Shown: positions 10,449 to 19,484 of the stretch, piece by piece
Layout of the letters: each line of letters starts with the position of its first letter
Numbering within the stretch: the first letter of the stretch is position 1
Assembly (NCBI RefSeq): GCF_021531595.1
Contig: NZ_JADYUD010000013.1
Coordinates: forward strand, 1-52,918
From: Fusobacterium perfoetens
Lineage (GTDB): Bacteria > Fusobacteriota > Fusobacteriia > Fusobacteriales > Fusobacteriaceae
Direction of reading: 5' to 3'
DNA: 52,918 nucleotides
Notes under the pieces: model-generated
Told to the model about the DNA's origin: nothing
The model's input: only the letters and a program-made list of their open reading frames with translations
Databases searched by the model: none
Made by a program: the position numbers and the translations under genes

Positions 10449-11672
10449 ATGAATAAATTATGGATTAGGTTATTACTTGTGATAGCAATACTTGCCGGTG
10501 CTGTAAGCTTAATAGTAAGAGAACCTGTAAAACTTGGACTTGACTTAAAAGGTGGAGTGTATGCAGTTCTTGAAGCATCACCGGAAAAAGAGGGAGATGT
10601 TATTGACAACGAAACAATGAACTCTCTTATAGAAGTACTGGACAGAAGAATAAACGGAATAGGAGTTGCTGAGTCAGTTGTTCAGAAAGCAGGAAACAAT
10701 AGAGTTATAATAGAACTTCCTGGAATAAGTGATACAACAGAAGCTATTAATATGATAGGAAAAACAGCTCTTCTTGAGTTTAAAATCATGGACGAAAACG
10801 GAAACCTTGGACCTACTCTTTTAACAGGAGGAGCACTTAAAAAAGCTCAGGTAGGATATGGAAACCTTGGAGAACCTCAGATTAACTTTGAAATGAAACC
10901 AGAAGGTGCAATAGAATTTGCAAGAATAACAAGAGAAAATGTGGGAAAACAGCTTGCAATTGTTCTTGACGGAAAAGTTCAGACAGCACCTGTTATAAGA
11001 ACAGAGATTCCAGGAGGAACAGGAAGCATAAGTGGAAACTATACAGTTGAAGAAGCTAAAAGAACTGCTACTCTTTTAAATTCAGGAGCACTTCCTATAA
11101 AAGCTGAAATTGTTGAAACAAGAACAGTAGGAGCATCTCTTGGAGATGAATCTATTGCAGCAAGTATGGTTGCAGGGAAAGTAGCAATGGCTCTTATAGG
11201 AATATTTATGCTTGTATTCTATAGATTCCCTGGAATAGTTGCAGATATAGCTCTTGTGTGCTTTGGAATTATAACATTTGCACTTCTTCAATTTATAGGT
11301 GCAACACTTACACTTCCTGGAATAGCAGGACTTATTCTTTCAGCAGGTATGGCAGTTGACGCCAATGTTATCATATTTGAAAGAATAAAAGAGGAGCTTG
11401 GATTTGGAAATACTATAAGAGGAGCGATAAATGCTGGATTCAGCAAAGGATTTGTGGCCATATTTGACTCAAACCTAACAACTCTTATAATAACAGGAAT
11501 ATTATTTATATTCGGTACAGGGCCTGTAAAAGGTTTTGCCGTAACACTTACAATAGGAACAGTTGCTTCAATGTTTACAGCAATAGTTATGACAAAAGTT
11601 CTTTTAATGGTATTTGTTGAAGTATTCCACATAAATAATCCAAAATTATTTGGTATAAGGGGGAAAGCTTAA
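10449..11672 (+). CDS. secD: Protein translocase accessory subunit SecD
   Basis: Inner-membrane subunit that uses the ion gradient to help SecYEG release translocated proteins. The 407-residue product has one N-terminal membrane segment, the LGLDLKGGVY motif, a periplasmic P1-like domain, and a C-terminal RND-type bundle containing AGMAVDANVIIFERIKEE. It is shorter than E. coli SecD (about 615) and resembles the compact SecD of many anaerobes. Its stop codon overlaps the secF start by one base (11672), which implies coupled translation. Confidence 0.96.
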   Translation: MNKLWIRLLLVIAILAGAVSLIVREPVKLGLDLKGGVYAVLEASPEKEGDVIDNETMNSLIEVLDRRINGIGVAESVVQKAGNNRVIIELPGISDTTEAINMIGKTALLEFKIMDENGNLGPTLLTGGALKKAQVGYGNLGEPQINFEMKPEGAIEFARITRENVGKQLAIVLDGKVQTAPVIRTEIPGGTGSISGNYTVEEAKRTATLLNSGALPIKAEIVETRTVGASLGDESIAASMVAGKVAMALIGIFMLVFYRFPGIVADIALVCFGIITFALLQFIGATLTLPGIAGLILSAGMAVDANVIIFERIKEELGFGNTIRGAINAGFSKGFVAIFDSNLTTLIITGILFIFGTGPVKGFAVTLTIGTVASMFTAIVMTKVLLMVFVEVFHINNPKLFGIRGKA

Positions 11673-12613
11673 TGGATATGCAGATTCGTATAATAAAAAA
11701 CAGTAAGAGATGGATAACTCTTTCTCTGATTGTTGTTATAATCTCTCTTGGAGGATTATTTGCAAAAGGTCTTAACTATGGAATAGACTTTTCAGGAGGA
11801 AGCATGTTCCAGTTAAGATTTGAAAAACCAATAACTCTTAAAGAACTTAATCCTGTTCTTGATAAAATAGCAGAAAATGTTCCGCAGTTTAATCCAAGCA
11901 GCAGAAAAGTTCAAGTTTCAGAAGGAAACGAAGTAATTATAAGAACACAGGAAATATCAGAAGCTCAGAAAGCTGAATTTTTAGATGAATTAAAAGAATT
12001 TGGAAAATTCCAGATTACAAGAGAAGATAAAGTAGGAGCAAGTGTAGGAGCTGAACTGAAAAGATCTGCAATTCTAGCTCTTGCAATCGGTGCAGTTATG
12101 ATAGTTGGATATATAACTATGAGATTTGAGTTTAGATTTGCAGTTGCTGCAATTTTAGCTCTTCTTCACGATATTATAATTGCAGTGGGAGGAATAGCTC
12201 TTCTTGGATATGAAATAGATACAGCATTTATAGCAGCAGTTCTTACAATTTTAGGATATTCAATAAACGACACAATAGTTGTTTTTGACAGAATCCGTGA
12301 AACTTTAAAAAGAAAAAGTGATCTTACTTTTGGAGAACTTCTTGATAAAAGTATCAATCAGGTTATAATAAGATCTATAAATACATCAGTAACAACACTT
12401 CTTGCAGTTCTTGCAGTTCTTCTTTTCGGAGGGGACAGCTTAAGAACATTTATAACAACACTTTTAATAGGAATACTTGCAGGAACATATTCTTCAATAT
12501 TTATTGCAACACCTCTTATCTATCTTTTTGAAAAAGACAGAGACGGAAAGGTTGACAATACTAAATATATTGAGCCTGAAGAAGATGAAAATCACGAAAA
12601 AATAGTAGTATAA
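11672..12613 (+). CDS. secF: Protein translocase accessory subunit SecF
   Basis: Partner of SecD in the Sec translocon. The 313-residue product has an N-terminal membrane segment, the GIDFSGGSMF motif, and a six-helix bundle with GYSINDTIVVFDRIRE. The start overlaps the secD stop; a GGGGG run just upstream serves as the ribosome-binding site. An alternative ATG two codons downstream cannot be excluded. A strong hairpin follows the stop. Confidence 0.96.
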   Translation: MDMQIRIIKNSKRWITLSLIVVIISLGGLFAKGLNYGIDFSGGSMFQLRFEKPITLKELNPVLDKIAENVPQFNPSSRKVQVSEGNEVIIRTQEISEAQKAEFLDELKEFGKFQITREDKVGASVGAELKRSAILALAIGAVMIVGYITMRFEFRFAVAAILALLHDIIIAVGGIALLGYEIDTAFIAAVLTILGYSINDTIVVFDRIRETLKRKSDLTFGELLDKSINQVIIRSINTSVTTLLAVLAVLLFGGDSLRTFITTLLIGILAGTYSSIFIATPLIYLFEKDRDGKVDNTKYIEPEEDENHEKIVV

Positions 12614-12620
12614 AACATAG

Positions 12621-12671
12621 AGAGCTTGACTCAAAAAATAGAATTTAACATCTGATTTTGAGTCAGGCTCT
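12621..12671. repeat. 16-bp inverted repeat between secF and alr
   Basis: Left arm 12621-12636 (AGAGCTTGACTCAAAA) pairs with right arm 12656-12671 (TTTTGAGTCAGGCTCT) with a single G-T wobble and a 19-base loop. No T-run follows on the plus strand, so it is not a typical rho-independent terminator. It could be a processing site or weak terminator separating secDF from alr. Confidence 0.6.
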
Positions 12672-12698
12672 TATGACTATTTAAAAGGAGGCATAAAA

Positions 12699-13778
12699 AT
12701 GAGGACATGGATAGAAGTAAATACAGATAATTTTATACATAACATAAAAAAAATCCAGAAGGATATGAAGGACAGAAAGGTTATAGCAGTTGTAAAAGCT
12801 GATTCCTATGGAATGGGAGCAGTGAGACTTGTTCAGGAACTTAAAAAGTGTGGAGTTGATTTTTTTGCAGTTGCAGCACTTTGTGAAGCATTGGAACTTA
12901 GAAAAAATGGAATCAATGATAAAATTCTTATTCTTGGAGGAGTATTTGATGAAGAGCTTGAAACAGTTGAAAAATATGATTTTCATATAGCTCTTACTTC
13001 AATGAAGCAGCTTAAGCTTATCCATGAAAAATCTCTTAATGTTAAATGCCATTTAAAACTTGAAACAGGAATGGGAAGAGTAGGATTTATTCCCAGTGAA
13101 CTGGAAAAAGTTAAAAACTATGTAAAGGAAAATAATGTCAAAAATATAATAGGTGTGTATACTCATCTTTCTGTATCAGATGAACCTGGAGAGGACAACA
13201 GAAAATATACAGAAAAACAGCTGGAAAAATTTAACAGTTTTGACGGCATAGAAGGAATAGAGTACAGACATGTGTTAAACAGTGGTGGTATAGTAAACTA
13301 CGCAGGTTTTGACAATGGAAATTATGTAAGAGCAGGAATAATTCAGTATGGAGTATGCAGTGGAAAAATTGCTGAAGGATATAAACCTGTATTTACATTT
13401 AAAAGCAGAATACTTTTTATAAAAACTCTTGAAGAGGACAGTGATATCTCTTATGGAAGAACAGCCACACTGAAAAAAGGAACAATTCTTGCAACAGTGG
13501 CAGCAGGATATGCTGATGGTTTCAGAAGAGAGATTTCAAATAAAGGTTGTGTAAAAATTCATGGAGTAGACTGCCCTGTAAGAGGTAAAGTGTGCATGGA
13601 TATGTTCATGGCTGAAATACCTGAAGAAATTAAAGATAAGGTTTCAGAAGGAGATGAGGTTATCCTTTATGGTGAAGATATAGGAAAACAATCTGCCCTT
13701 ATGAATGTATCAATATATGAATTATTTACAGGAATAGGAAAAAGAGCAGAAAGAGTTTATGTAAAAAGCGATAAATAA
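12699..13778 (+). CDS. alr: Alanine racemase
   Basis: PLP enzyme that interconverts L- and D-alanine for peptidoglycan. The 359-residue product has the PLP lysine K33 in AVVKADSYGMG, the metal-independent fold-III barrel pattern, and the catalytic tyrosine in AAGYADGF in the C-terminal half. The substrate-loop sequence CMDMFM is also present. AAGGAGG precedes the ATG. Other amino-acid racemases share this fold, so alanine as substrate is by family resemblance. A strong hairpin separates it from secF upstream. Confidence 0.9.
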   Translation: MRTWIEVNTDNFIHNIKKIQKDMKDRKVIAVVKADSYGMGAVRLVQELKKCGVDFFAVAALCEALELRKNGINDKILILGGVFDEELETVEKYDFHIALTSMKQLKLIHEKSLNVKCHLKLETGMGRVGFIPSELEKVKNYVKENNVKNIIGVYTHLSVSDEPGEDNRKYTEKQLEKFNSFDGIEGIEYRHVLNSGGIVNYAGFDNGNYVRAGIIQYGVCSGKIAEGYKPVFTFKSRILFIKTLEEDSDISYGRTATLKKGTILATVAAGYADGFRREISNKGCVKIHGVDCPVRGKVCMDMFMAEIPEEIKDKVSEGDEVILYGEDIGKQSALMNVSIYELFTGIGKRAERVYVKSDK

Positions 13779-13795
13779 AATTAGAAAGGATTGGT

Positions 13796-14971
13796 ATGGG
13801 ACAAGTAATATTATTAAAAGGCAAAGAAAAAAAGATTGAAAATTTTTATCCTAATGTTTTTAAAGATGAAATTAAATCTATACTTGGAGAGGCAAAAACA
13901 GGGGATATTGTAGATGTTTTAAGAGATGATATGAAATTTGTAGGAAGAGGATATGTTACAGAAGGAACATCAGCTTTTGTAAGAGTTCTTACTACACAAG
14001 ATGAAAAAATAGATAAGGATTTTATTTATAATAAAATAAAAACAGCCTATGACAAAAGAAAACATCTTTCAGAGGAAACTAATTGTACAAGAGTGTTTTT
14101 CTCTGAAGCAGACGGTATTCCAGGACTTGTAATAGATAAATTTGAAAAATATATATCTGTTCAGTTCAGAAATTCAGGAGTAGAAGTTTTCAGACAGGAA
14201 ATAATAAATGCCATAAAAAAATATATGAAACCAAAAGGTATATATGAAAGAAGCGATGTTGAAAACAGAGTTCATGAAGGGGTTGAAGAAAAGACAGGAA
14301 TAATTTACGGAGAAATCCCTGCTGAAATTATAATGGAAGACAACGGGCTTAAATATACCATTGATATTGTAAACGGACAAAAAACAGGATTTTTCTTAGA
14401 TCAGAGAGATTCAAGAAAGTTTATAAGACCATACCTTAATGAAAAAACAAGATTTTTAGATGTATTTTCTTCAAGTGGAGGATTTTCAATGGCAGCTCTT
14501 AAAGAGAACTGTGAAAAGGTAACAGCTATTGATAAAGAACCATATGCTCTTGAACTTTGCAGAAGAAACTATGAAGTAAATGGATTTACAGGAGATTTTG
14601 AAACTCTTGAGGGAGATGCTTTCATGCTTCTTAAAACTCTTGTTGGAAGAGGGGCAAAATATGATGTAATAACTCTTGATCCTCCTTCTTTAATAAAAAG
14701 AAAAACAGATATAAGAAAGGGAAGAGATTTCTTCTTTGAACTTTGTGACAGCAGTTTCAAACTTCTTGAAAAGGGAGGAATTCTTGGTGTAATAACATGT
14801 GCATACCACATGGGGCTTCAGGATCTTATAGAGGTAACAAGAATGGCTGCATCAAACAATGGAAAAATGGTGCAGGTAATAGGAATAAACTATCAGCCTG
14901 AAGATCACCCTTGGATACTTCATATTCCTGAGACACTTTATTTAAAAGCTCTTTGGGTAAGGGTAGTGTAA
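13796..14971 (+). CDS. Class I SAM-dependent rRNA methyltransferase, RlmI-like
   Basis: Likely a 23S rRNA cytosine-5 methyltransferase of the RlmI family. The 391-residue product has an N-terminal PUA-like RNA-binding region (about 1-75), a central segment with GQKTGFFLDQRDSR, a SAM-binding FLDVFSSSGGFSMAA motif, a TLDPPSL motif IV and a likely catalytic cysteine in GVITCAYHM. The exact target base is not provable here. It starts 17 bases after alr and 13 bases before the CvpA-type gene. Confidence 0.88.
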   Translation: MGQVILLKGKEKKIENFYPNVFKDEIKSILGEAKTGDIVDVLRDDMKFVGRGYVTEGTSAFVRVLTTQDEKIDKDFIYNKIKTAYDKRKHLSEETNCTRVFFSEADGIPGLVIDKFEKYISVQFRNSGVEVFRQEIINAIKKYMKPKGIYERSDVENRVHEGVEEKTGIIYGEIPAEIIMEDNGLKYTIDIVNGQKTGFFLDQRDSRKFIRPYLNEKTRFLDVFSSSGGFSMAALKENCEKVTAIDKEPYALELCRRNYEVNGFTGDFETLEGDAFMLLKTLVGRGAKYDVITLDPPSLIKRKTDIRKGRDFFFELCDSSFKLLEKGGILGVITCAYHMGLQDLIEVTRMAASNNGKMVQVIGINYQPEDHPWILHIPETLYLKALWVRVV

Positions 14972-14984
14972 AGGAGGATATAAG

Positions 14985-15515
14985 ATGTACTTGGATATTA
15001 TAGTAGGAGCAGTGATAGTAATATCAATTCTATTCGGAATAAAAAATGGATTTGTAGTTGAATTTATATCAACTTTTGGAGTTGTTATAAACTTTGTAAT
15101 AACTCAGAAAGTTACACCAATAGTTTTAAAATATGTAGAAAAATATCTTGGTTCAAATTATACATATACTTATGTAATAACTTTTGTAATTGTATTTATT
15201 GTATTCAGTATTTTAATACATATATTAAATATAATTTTAAAAAAACAGAGCGTTTCTTTTATAAGCAGAATTCTAGGAGGAATTTTAAGTCTTGTAAAAG
15301 GATTTATAATAAGTGCTCTTATTCTTTTAATTTTTAATGTAACAGCTGATACTTTCCCAAAAATTCAGGAATATGGAAAAGACAGTGTATCTAATGTATA
15401 TTTTCTTGAAGCATCAAAAAATGCAGATCAATATATTCCTGAAATTTTTAAGGAAAAACTAAAAACAATAAGAGACAACAAAACTATTGATAAGTATATA
15501 GACAAATTATTCTAG
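14985..15515 (+). CDS. CvpA family membrane protein
   Basis: A 176-residue integral membrane protein with about four hydrophobic segments and the CvpA-type N-terminus (DIIVGAVIVISILFGIKNGF). The family is linked to colicin V production and to envelope stress tolerance in other bacteria, but its molecular activity is not settled. It is closely spaced between the methyltransferase and lptF, inside an envelope-rich operon. A good AGGAGG precedes the ATG. Confidence 0.82.
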   Translation: MYLDIIVGAVIVISILFGIKNGFVVEFISTFGVVINFVITQKVTPIVLKYVEKYLGSNYTYTYVITFVIVFIVFSILIHILNIILKKQSVSFISRILGGILSLVKGFIISALILLIFNVTADTFPKIQEYGKDSVSNVYFLEASKNADQYIPEIFKEKLKTIRDNKTIDKYIDKLF

Positions 15516-15524
15516 GAGAGAGAA

Positions 15525-16604
15525 ATGAAAATAATAAATAGATATATATTATCAGAGGCAAAACTTCCCACAATATTTGGGATATCTCTTTTTACATTTA
15601 TATTTATGATAGAGATAATTGTTTCAATGATGGAAAGTATAATAATAAAAGGTATCTCTCTTATAGATGTTATAAGAATGCTGTCTTTTTATCTTCCAAT
15701 GATACTTTCTCAGACAATCCCTATGGGTATGTTTTTGGGAATAATGATAACTTTTGGAAAATTTACAAAGAACAGTGAATCAACAGCTATGAACTCTATA
15801 GGAATGTCCCTTAAAGATATGATAAAACCTGTGGCTATAATGGGAACTATAGCTACACTATTTATATTTTTTCTTCAAGAGAGTATTATTCCAAGATCAT
15901 TTAATAAACTTCAGCAGCTTACAGTAAAAATGGCTTATGAAAATCCTGTTTTTCAGTTAAGAGATAAAGTTTTAATTGATGAAATGGCAGATTACAGACT
16001 TTATATAGATAAGATAGATCCTAAGACAAAAGATGCAAGAAATCTTCTTATCTTTGTAAATGATGAAGATTCAAAATATCCTACTCTTGTTCTTGGAGAG
16101 ACAGCTCATTGGAAAGATGCAGCTATGATAATTGATAATGTTGATTTTTATAAGTTTGATAAAAAGGGAAAAGAAAATTTAAGAGGGCATTTTCAGGAAA
16201 GAAAAATACCTTTAAGTTCATATTTTCAAAATGTGGAAATGCAGGTAGATGATATAGAAGGAATGAGCATATCACAGCTTGTGAAAGATATGTCAAAAGA
16301 AAAGGATAAAGCAGAAAAACTTCCTTATATTGTTGAAATAAATAAAAAAATAGCAATACCTCTTTCAACAATAATGCTTTCTGTTTTAGGGGTACTTATG
16401 TCAATAGGTCATCACAGAAGTGGAAAAGGTGTAAATTATGGTTTTGGTATAGCCATTATTTTTGTTTATATAGTTCTTTTAAATATTGGAATGGTTATGT
16501 CTTACAGAGGAAAAATAAATCCTTATGCAGGAATATGGCTTCCAAATGTGCTTCTGTATCTTTTCACTGCAGCAATGTATAAGAAAAAGGTAAGGCTGGT
16601 GTAA
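15525..16604 (+). CDS. lptF: LPS export permease LptF/LptG family (first copy)
   Basis: YjgP/YjgQ-type permease that, with its partner and LptB, extracts LPS from the inner membrane. The 359-residue product has membrane segments near residues 15-35, 55-80 and 100-120, a periplasmic beta-rich domain in the middle (about 135-265), then three C-terminal segments. The order lptF then lptG is assigned from position; which of the two is F or G cannot be settled by eye. The next gene starts three bases after its stop. Confidence 0.88.
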   Translation: MKIINRYILSEAKLPTIFGISLFTFIFMIEIIVSMMESIIIKGISLIDVIRMLSFYLPMILSQTIPMGMFLGIMITFGKFTKNSESTAMNSIGMSLKDMIKPVAIMGTIATLFIFFLQESIIPRSFNKLQQLTVKMAYENPVFQLRDKVLIDEMADYRLYIDKIDPKTKDARNLLIFVNDEDSKYPTLVLGETAHWKDAAMIIDNVDFYKFDKKGKENLRGHFQERKIPLSSYFQNVEMQVDDIEGMSISQLVKDMSKEKDKAEKLPYIVEINKKIAIPLSTIMLSVLGVLMSIGHHRSGKGVNYGFGIAIIFVYIVLLNIGMVMSYRGKINPYAGIWLPNVLLYLFTAAMYKKKVRLV

Positions 16605-16607
16605 ACT

Positions 16608-17702
16608 ATGAAGATGAATTTAAAAATGAAAAAATTAGATTTATATATGAGCAAGAATTTTATAAAAGCATTTTTATTAAGTCTTATAGCTTTTATAAAT
16701 GTTTTTGTGTTAAGCCAGCTTTTTAAAATTTTTAGATATGTAGCTGATGGAAGAATGTCTTCATCAGATGGTTTTATATATGTGCTTAATATGATTCCAG
16801 ATATTCTTCTTAATGTGACTCCTCTTGCAGTTCTTCTTGGATCTCTTATGATGATAAATAAAATGGCTGCAAACCTTGAGATAATATCTCTTAAAACTTC
16901 AGGGATAAGTTTCAGAAGGATAATAATGTTTCCTGTTATAATATCTTTCTTTATATCTCTTGTAGTGTTTTTTATAAATGGAAATATATATCCAGTTTCT
17001 GAAAAAAGAATGAGAGAGCTTAGAGGGAATACAATTTCAAAAGTTCTTCCAAAAGAAAAAAGAAATGGATTTTTAAGAGATGCAGAAAAAAATAATATAT
17101 ATATGATGGGATATATAAATGTGGAAAAAGGAACAGCAGATGATATTGAGCTTATAGAACTTAACAAGGATTTCACAGAGATAGAAAAAGTTATAATTGC
17201 AGAAAAAGGAGAATACAACAGAGAAACTAATACATGGGAATTAAAAAATGTTGTTGTAAATGATCTTAAAAACAGGAAGTCAGAAACACATTCTCTTTAT
17301 GTTTCAGAGGAATATAAAGAGCCTCCTGAAAACTTTGTAACTCTTTCAATAGATCCTAGACTTCTTACAACAAAAGAACTTAAAAAAGAGATAAAAGATT
17401 TAAGAATCACAGGAGGAGATATAAGAAATGGAATGGTTGAACTTGGAAACAGATATTCATTTCCTTTTGCAAGTTTTATAATATCTTTTCTTGGGCTTTC
17501 TCTTGGAAGCAGATATGTAAGAGGAAATTCTGCAATGAGTATAGTTTTATGTATGTTCTTAGGTTATGGATATTATATAATGCAGGCTTCATTTGAATCT
17601 TTAGGTAAAAATGGACTTATGAATCCTTTTGTAAGTGGATGGCTTCCTAATATAATATTTTTGGGAATAGGAATGTATTTTGTACATAAAGCAGAGTATT
17701 AA
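16608..17702 (+). CDS. lptG: LPS export permease LptF/LptG family (second copy)
   Basis: Second YjgP/YjgQ-type permease, 364 residues, with the same six-helix plus periplasmic jelly-roll layout as the preceding gene. Conserved membrane features include DLYMSKNFIKAFL at the start and PFASFIISFLGLSLG near residue 285. It starts three bases after lptF, with no strong ribosome-binding site, suggesting translational coupling; in-frame ATGs at 16614 and 16626 are possible alternatives. It would pair with LptF and LptB (6608-7333). Confidence 0.88.
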   Translation: MKMNLKMKKLDLYMSKNFIKAFLLSLIAFINVFVLSQLFKIFRYVADGRMSSSDGFIYVLNMIPDILLNVTPLAVLLGSLMMINKMAANLEIISLKTSGISFRRIIMFPVIISFFISLVVFFINGNIYPVSEKRMRELRGNTISKVLPKEKRNGFLRDAEKNNIYMMGYINVEKGTADDIELIELNKDFTEIEKVIIAEKGEYNRETNTWELKNVVVNDLKNRKSETHSLYVSEEYKEPPENFVTLSIDPRLLTTKELKKEIKDLRITGGDIRNGMVELGNRYSFPFASFIISFLGLSLGSRYVRGNSAMSIVLCMFLGYGYYIMQASFESLGKNGLMNPFVSGWLPNIIFLGIGMYFVHKAEY

Positions 17703-17708
17703 TATCTG

Positions 17709-17740
17709 TTACTTTTCTTTGTGCAAACAAAGCAAAGTAA
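17709..17740. repeat. Hairpin of the TTACTTT-CTTTG type after lptG
   Basis: TTACTTT-T-CTTTG (17709-17721) pairs with CAAAG-C-AAAGTAA (17728-17740), one mismatch, six-base loop. The same motif, in a perfect 14-bp form, occurs at 21724-21757, so it is a recurring intergenic hairpin. Function could be termination or mRNA end protection. Confidence 0.6.
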
Positions 17741-17775
17741 TCAAAAGAAAATTAAAAGAGTAAAAAGGAAGGTAT

Positions 17776-18999
17776 ATGAGTATCAGAATAGAAAAACTTA
17801 AGAATGGAATTCCTGTTCTTATGGATAAAATAGATGGAATAAACAGTGTGACTTTTGGAATCTTTGTTAAGACAGGAGCTAAAAATGAACTTAACGGAGA
17901 AGAAGGAATATCTCATCTTCTTGAGCATATGATGTTTAAGGGGACAAAGACAAAAAGTGCAAAGGATATTTCTGAAATAATAGACAATGAAGGGGGCATA
18001 ATAAATGCCTACACTGGAAAAGAAAACACAGTTTATTATGTACAGATGCTTTCAAATAAGCTGAAAGAGGGAATAGAAATTTTAACAGATATGTTTTTAA
18101 ATTCTACTTTTTCAGAAGAAAATCTTGAAAAGGAAAAGAATGTTGTCATTGAAGAGATAAGAATGTATGATGACATACCAGAAGAAATAGTTCACGACAG
18201 AAATACAGCTCTTGTAATAGAAGGTGTTCAGGGAAATACAGTTTTAGGAACAGAGGAAAGTATAAAAGGAATAACAAGGGAAAAACTTGTAAAATATTTT
18301 AAAGATCAATACAGACCAGAGAATATTGTAATTTCAATAGCAGGAAATTTTTCTTTTGAAGATATATCAGAGCTTTTAAATGAAGGGCTTGGAAAAATAG
18401 AGAATATACTTCCTGAAAGAAAATATGACGGGGCTATGAAAATAAAAAGTATTGAAAATAAAATAAATAAAGATACAAATCAGGTTCATATTTGTTTCAA
18501 TACAATGGGATGTTCTCTTACAAGTGATATAAGATATGAAGTTGCAATAATTTCAAATACACTTGCAGGAAATATGAGTTCAAGACTATTTCAGAAAATA
18601 AGAGAGGACAGAGGACTTGCTTATTCAGTATTTAGTTATACTTCATCTTTTGAAGAGGGAGGACTTTTTACAGTTTATGCAGGAACAACAAAAAAAGATT
18701 ATAAAGAAGTTATTGAAATTATAGAAAAAGAGTTTGATGATGTAAGAGAAAACGGAATTACAGAGTATGAACTTCAAAAATCAAAGAATCAGTTTTTAAG
18801 TGCTGTGACATTTGGACTTGAGAGCAGTAAGGGAAGAATGAACAGAATGGCAAATTCTTATCTTCTTTACAAAGAAATAAAAGATTTGGATGAAATTCTT
18901 GAACAGATAGAAAAAATAACTGTTGAAGACATAAAGAAAGCTGCACAGAATATGTTTGATAAAAAATATTATTCTAAAACAATTTTAGGGAATATATAA
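17776..18999 (+). CDS. M16 family zinc metalloprotease
   Basis: Processing-peptidase-like protease. The 407-residue product carries the inverted zinc motif HxxEH (H47, E50, H51 in SHLLEHMMFKGT) and a downstream glutamate in EKNVVIEEIRMYDD that completes the zinc site. The C-terminal half has the paired inactive domain with REDRGLAYSVFSY. There is no signal peptide, so it is cytoplasmic. Single-chain M16B enzymes of this length usually work as dimers. It is followed by dut, and AAGGAAGG precedes its start. Confidence 0.93.
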   Translation: MSIRIEKLKNGIPVLMDKIDGINSVTFGIFVKTGAKNELNGEEGISHLLEHMMFKGTKTKSAKDISEIIDNEGGIINAYTGKENTVYYVQMLSNKLKEGIEILTDMFLNSTFSEENLEKEKNVVIEEIRMYDDIPEEIVHDRNTALVIEGVQGNTVLGTEESIKGITREKLVKYFKDQYRPENIVISIAGNFSFEDISELLNEGLGKIENILPERKYDGAMKIKSIENKINKDTNQVHICFNTMGCSLTSDIRYEVAIISNTLAGNMSSRLFQKIREDRGLAYSVFSYTSSFEEGGLFTVYAGTTKKDYKEVIEIIEKEFDDVRENGITEYELQKSKNQFLSAVTFGLESSKGRMNRMANSYLLYKEIKDLDEILEQIEKITVEDIKKAAQNMFDKKYYSKTILGNI

Positions 19000-19020
19000 C
19001 TAACTTAAGGAGAAATCATA

Positions 19021-19461
19021 ATGGAAAAAGTAACAGTAAAAATAATTTTAGATAAAGGTGTAGAAAAACCTATGTATATGACAGAAGGAGCAGCAGGTAT
19101 GGATGTAAGAGCAAATATTACTGAACCTGTTACACTTGGAAGTCTTGAAAGAAAATTAATTCCTACAGGAATAAAAATGGAAATTCCTGAAGGGTATGAA
19201 GTTCAAGTAAGACCTAGAAGTGGACTTGCTTTAAAGCATGGTATTTCTATGGCAAATACACCTGGAACAATAGACAGTGACTACCGTGGAGAAATTGGAG
19301 TTATAATGATAAACTTAAGTAAAGATGAATATACAGTTGAGCCAGGAGAAAGAATTGCTCAGCTGGTTCTTGGAAAAGTATATCAAATGAATTTAGTTGA
19401 AGCTGATGAACTTAGCAGCAGTGAAAGATCAAGTGGTGGATTCGGACACACAGGAAAGTAA
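19021..19461 (+). CDS. dut: dUTP diphosphatase
   Basis: Trimeric dUTPase that hydrolyses dUTP to dUMP, keeping uracil out of DNA and supplying dTMP synthesis. The 146-residue product contains all five family motifs: AGMDVRA (25-31), PRSGLA (65-70), NTPGTIDSDYRGE (79-91), GERIAQ (109-114) and the C-terminal RSSGGFGHTG (136-145). Length is standard. An AAGGAG site precedes the ATG. Confidence 0.97.
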   Translation: MEKVTVKIILDKGVEKPMYMTEGAAGMDVRANITEPVTLGSLERKLIPTGIKMEIPEGYEVQVRPRSGLALKHGISMANTPGTIDSDYRGEIGVIMINLSKDEYTVEPGERIAQLVLGKVYQMNLVEADELSSSERSSGGFGHTGK

Positions 19462-19484
19462 GATAAAAAAAGCAGGGAGCAAGA

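Noticed and set aside
16523-17218. A 231-residue minus-strand ORF
   Set aside because: It lies antisense across lptF-lptG, has low-complexity phenylalanine/isoleucine/serine content typical of shadow frames, and lacks a ribosome-binding site.
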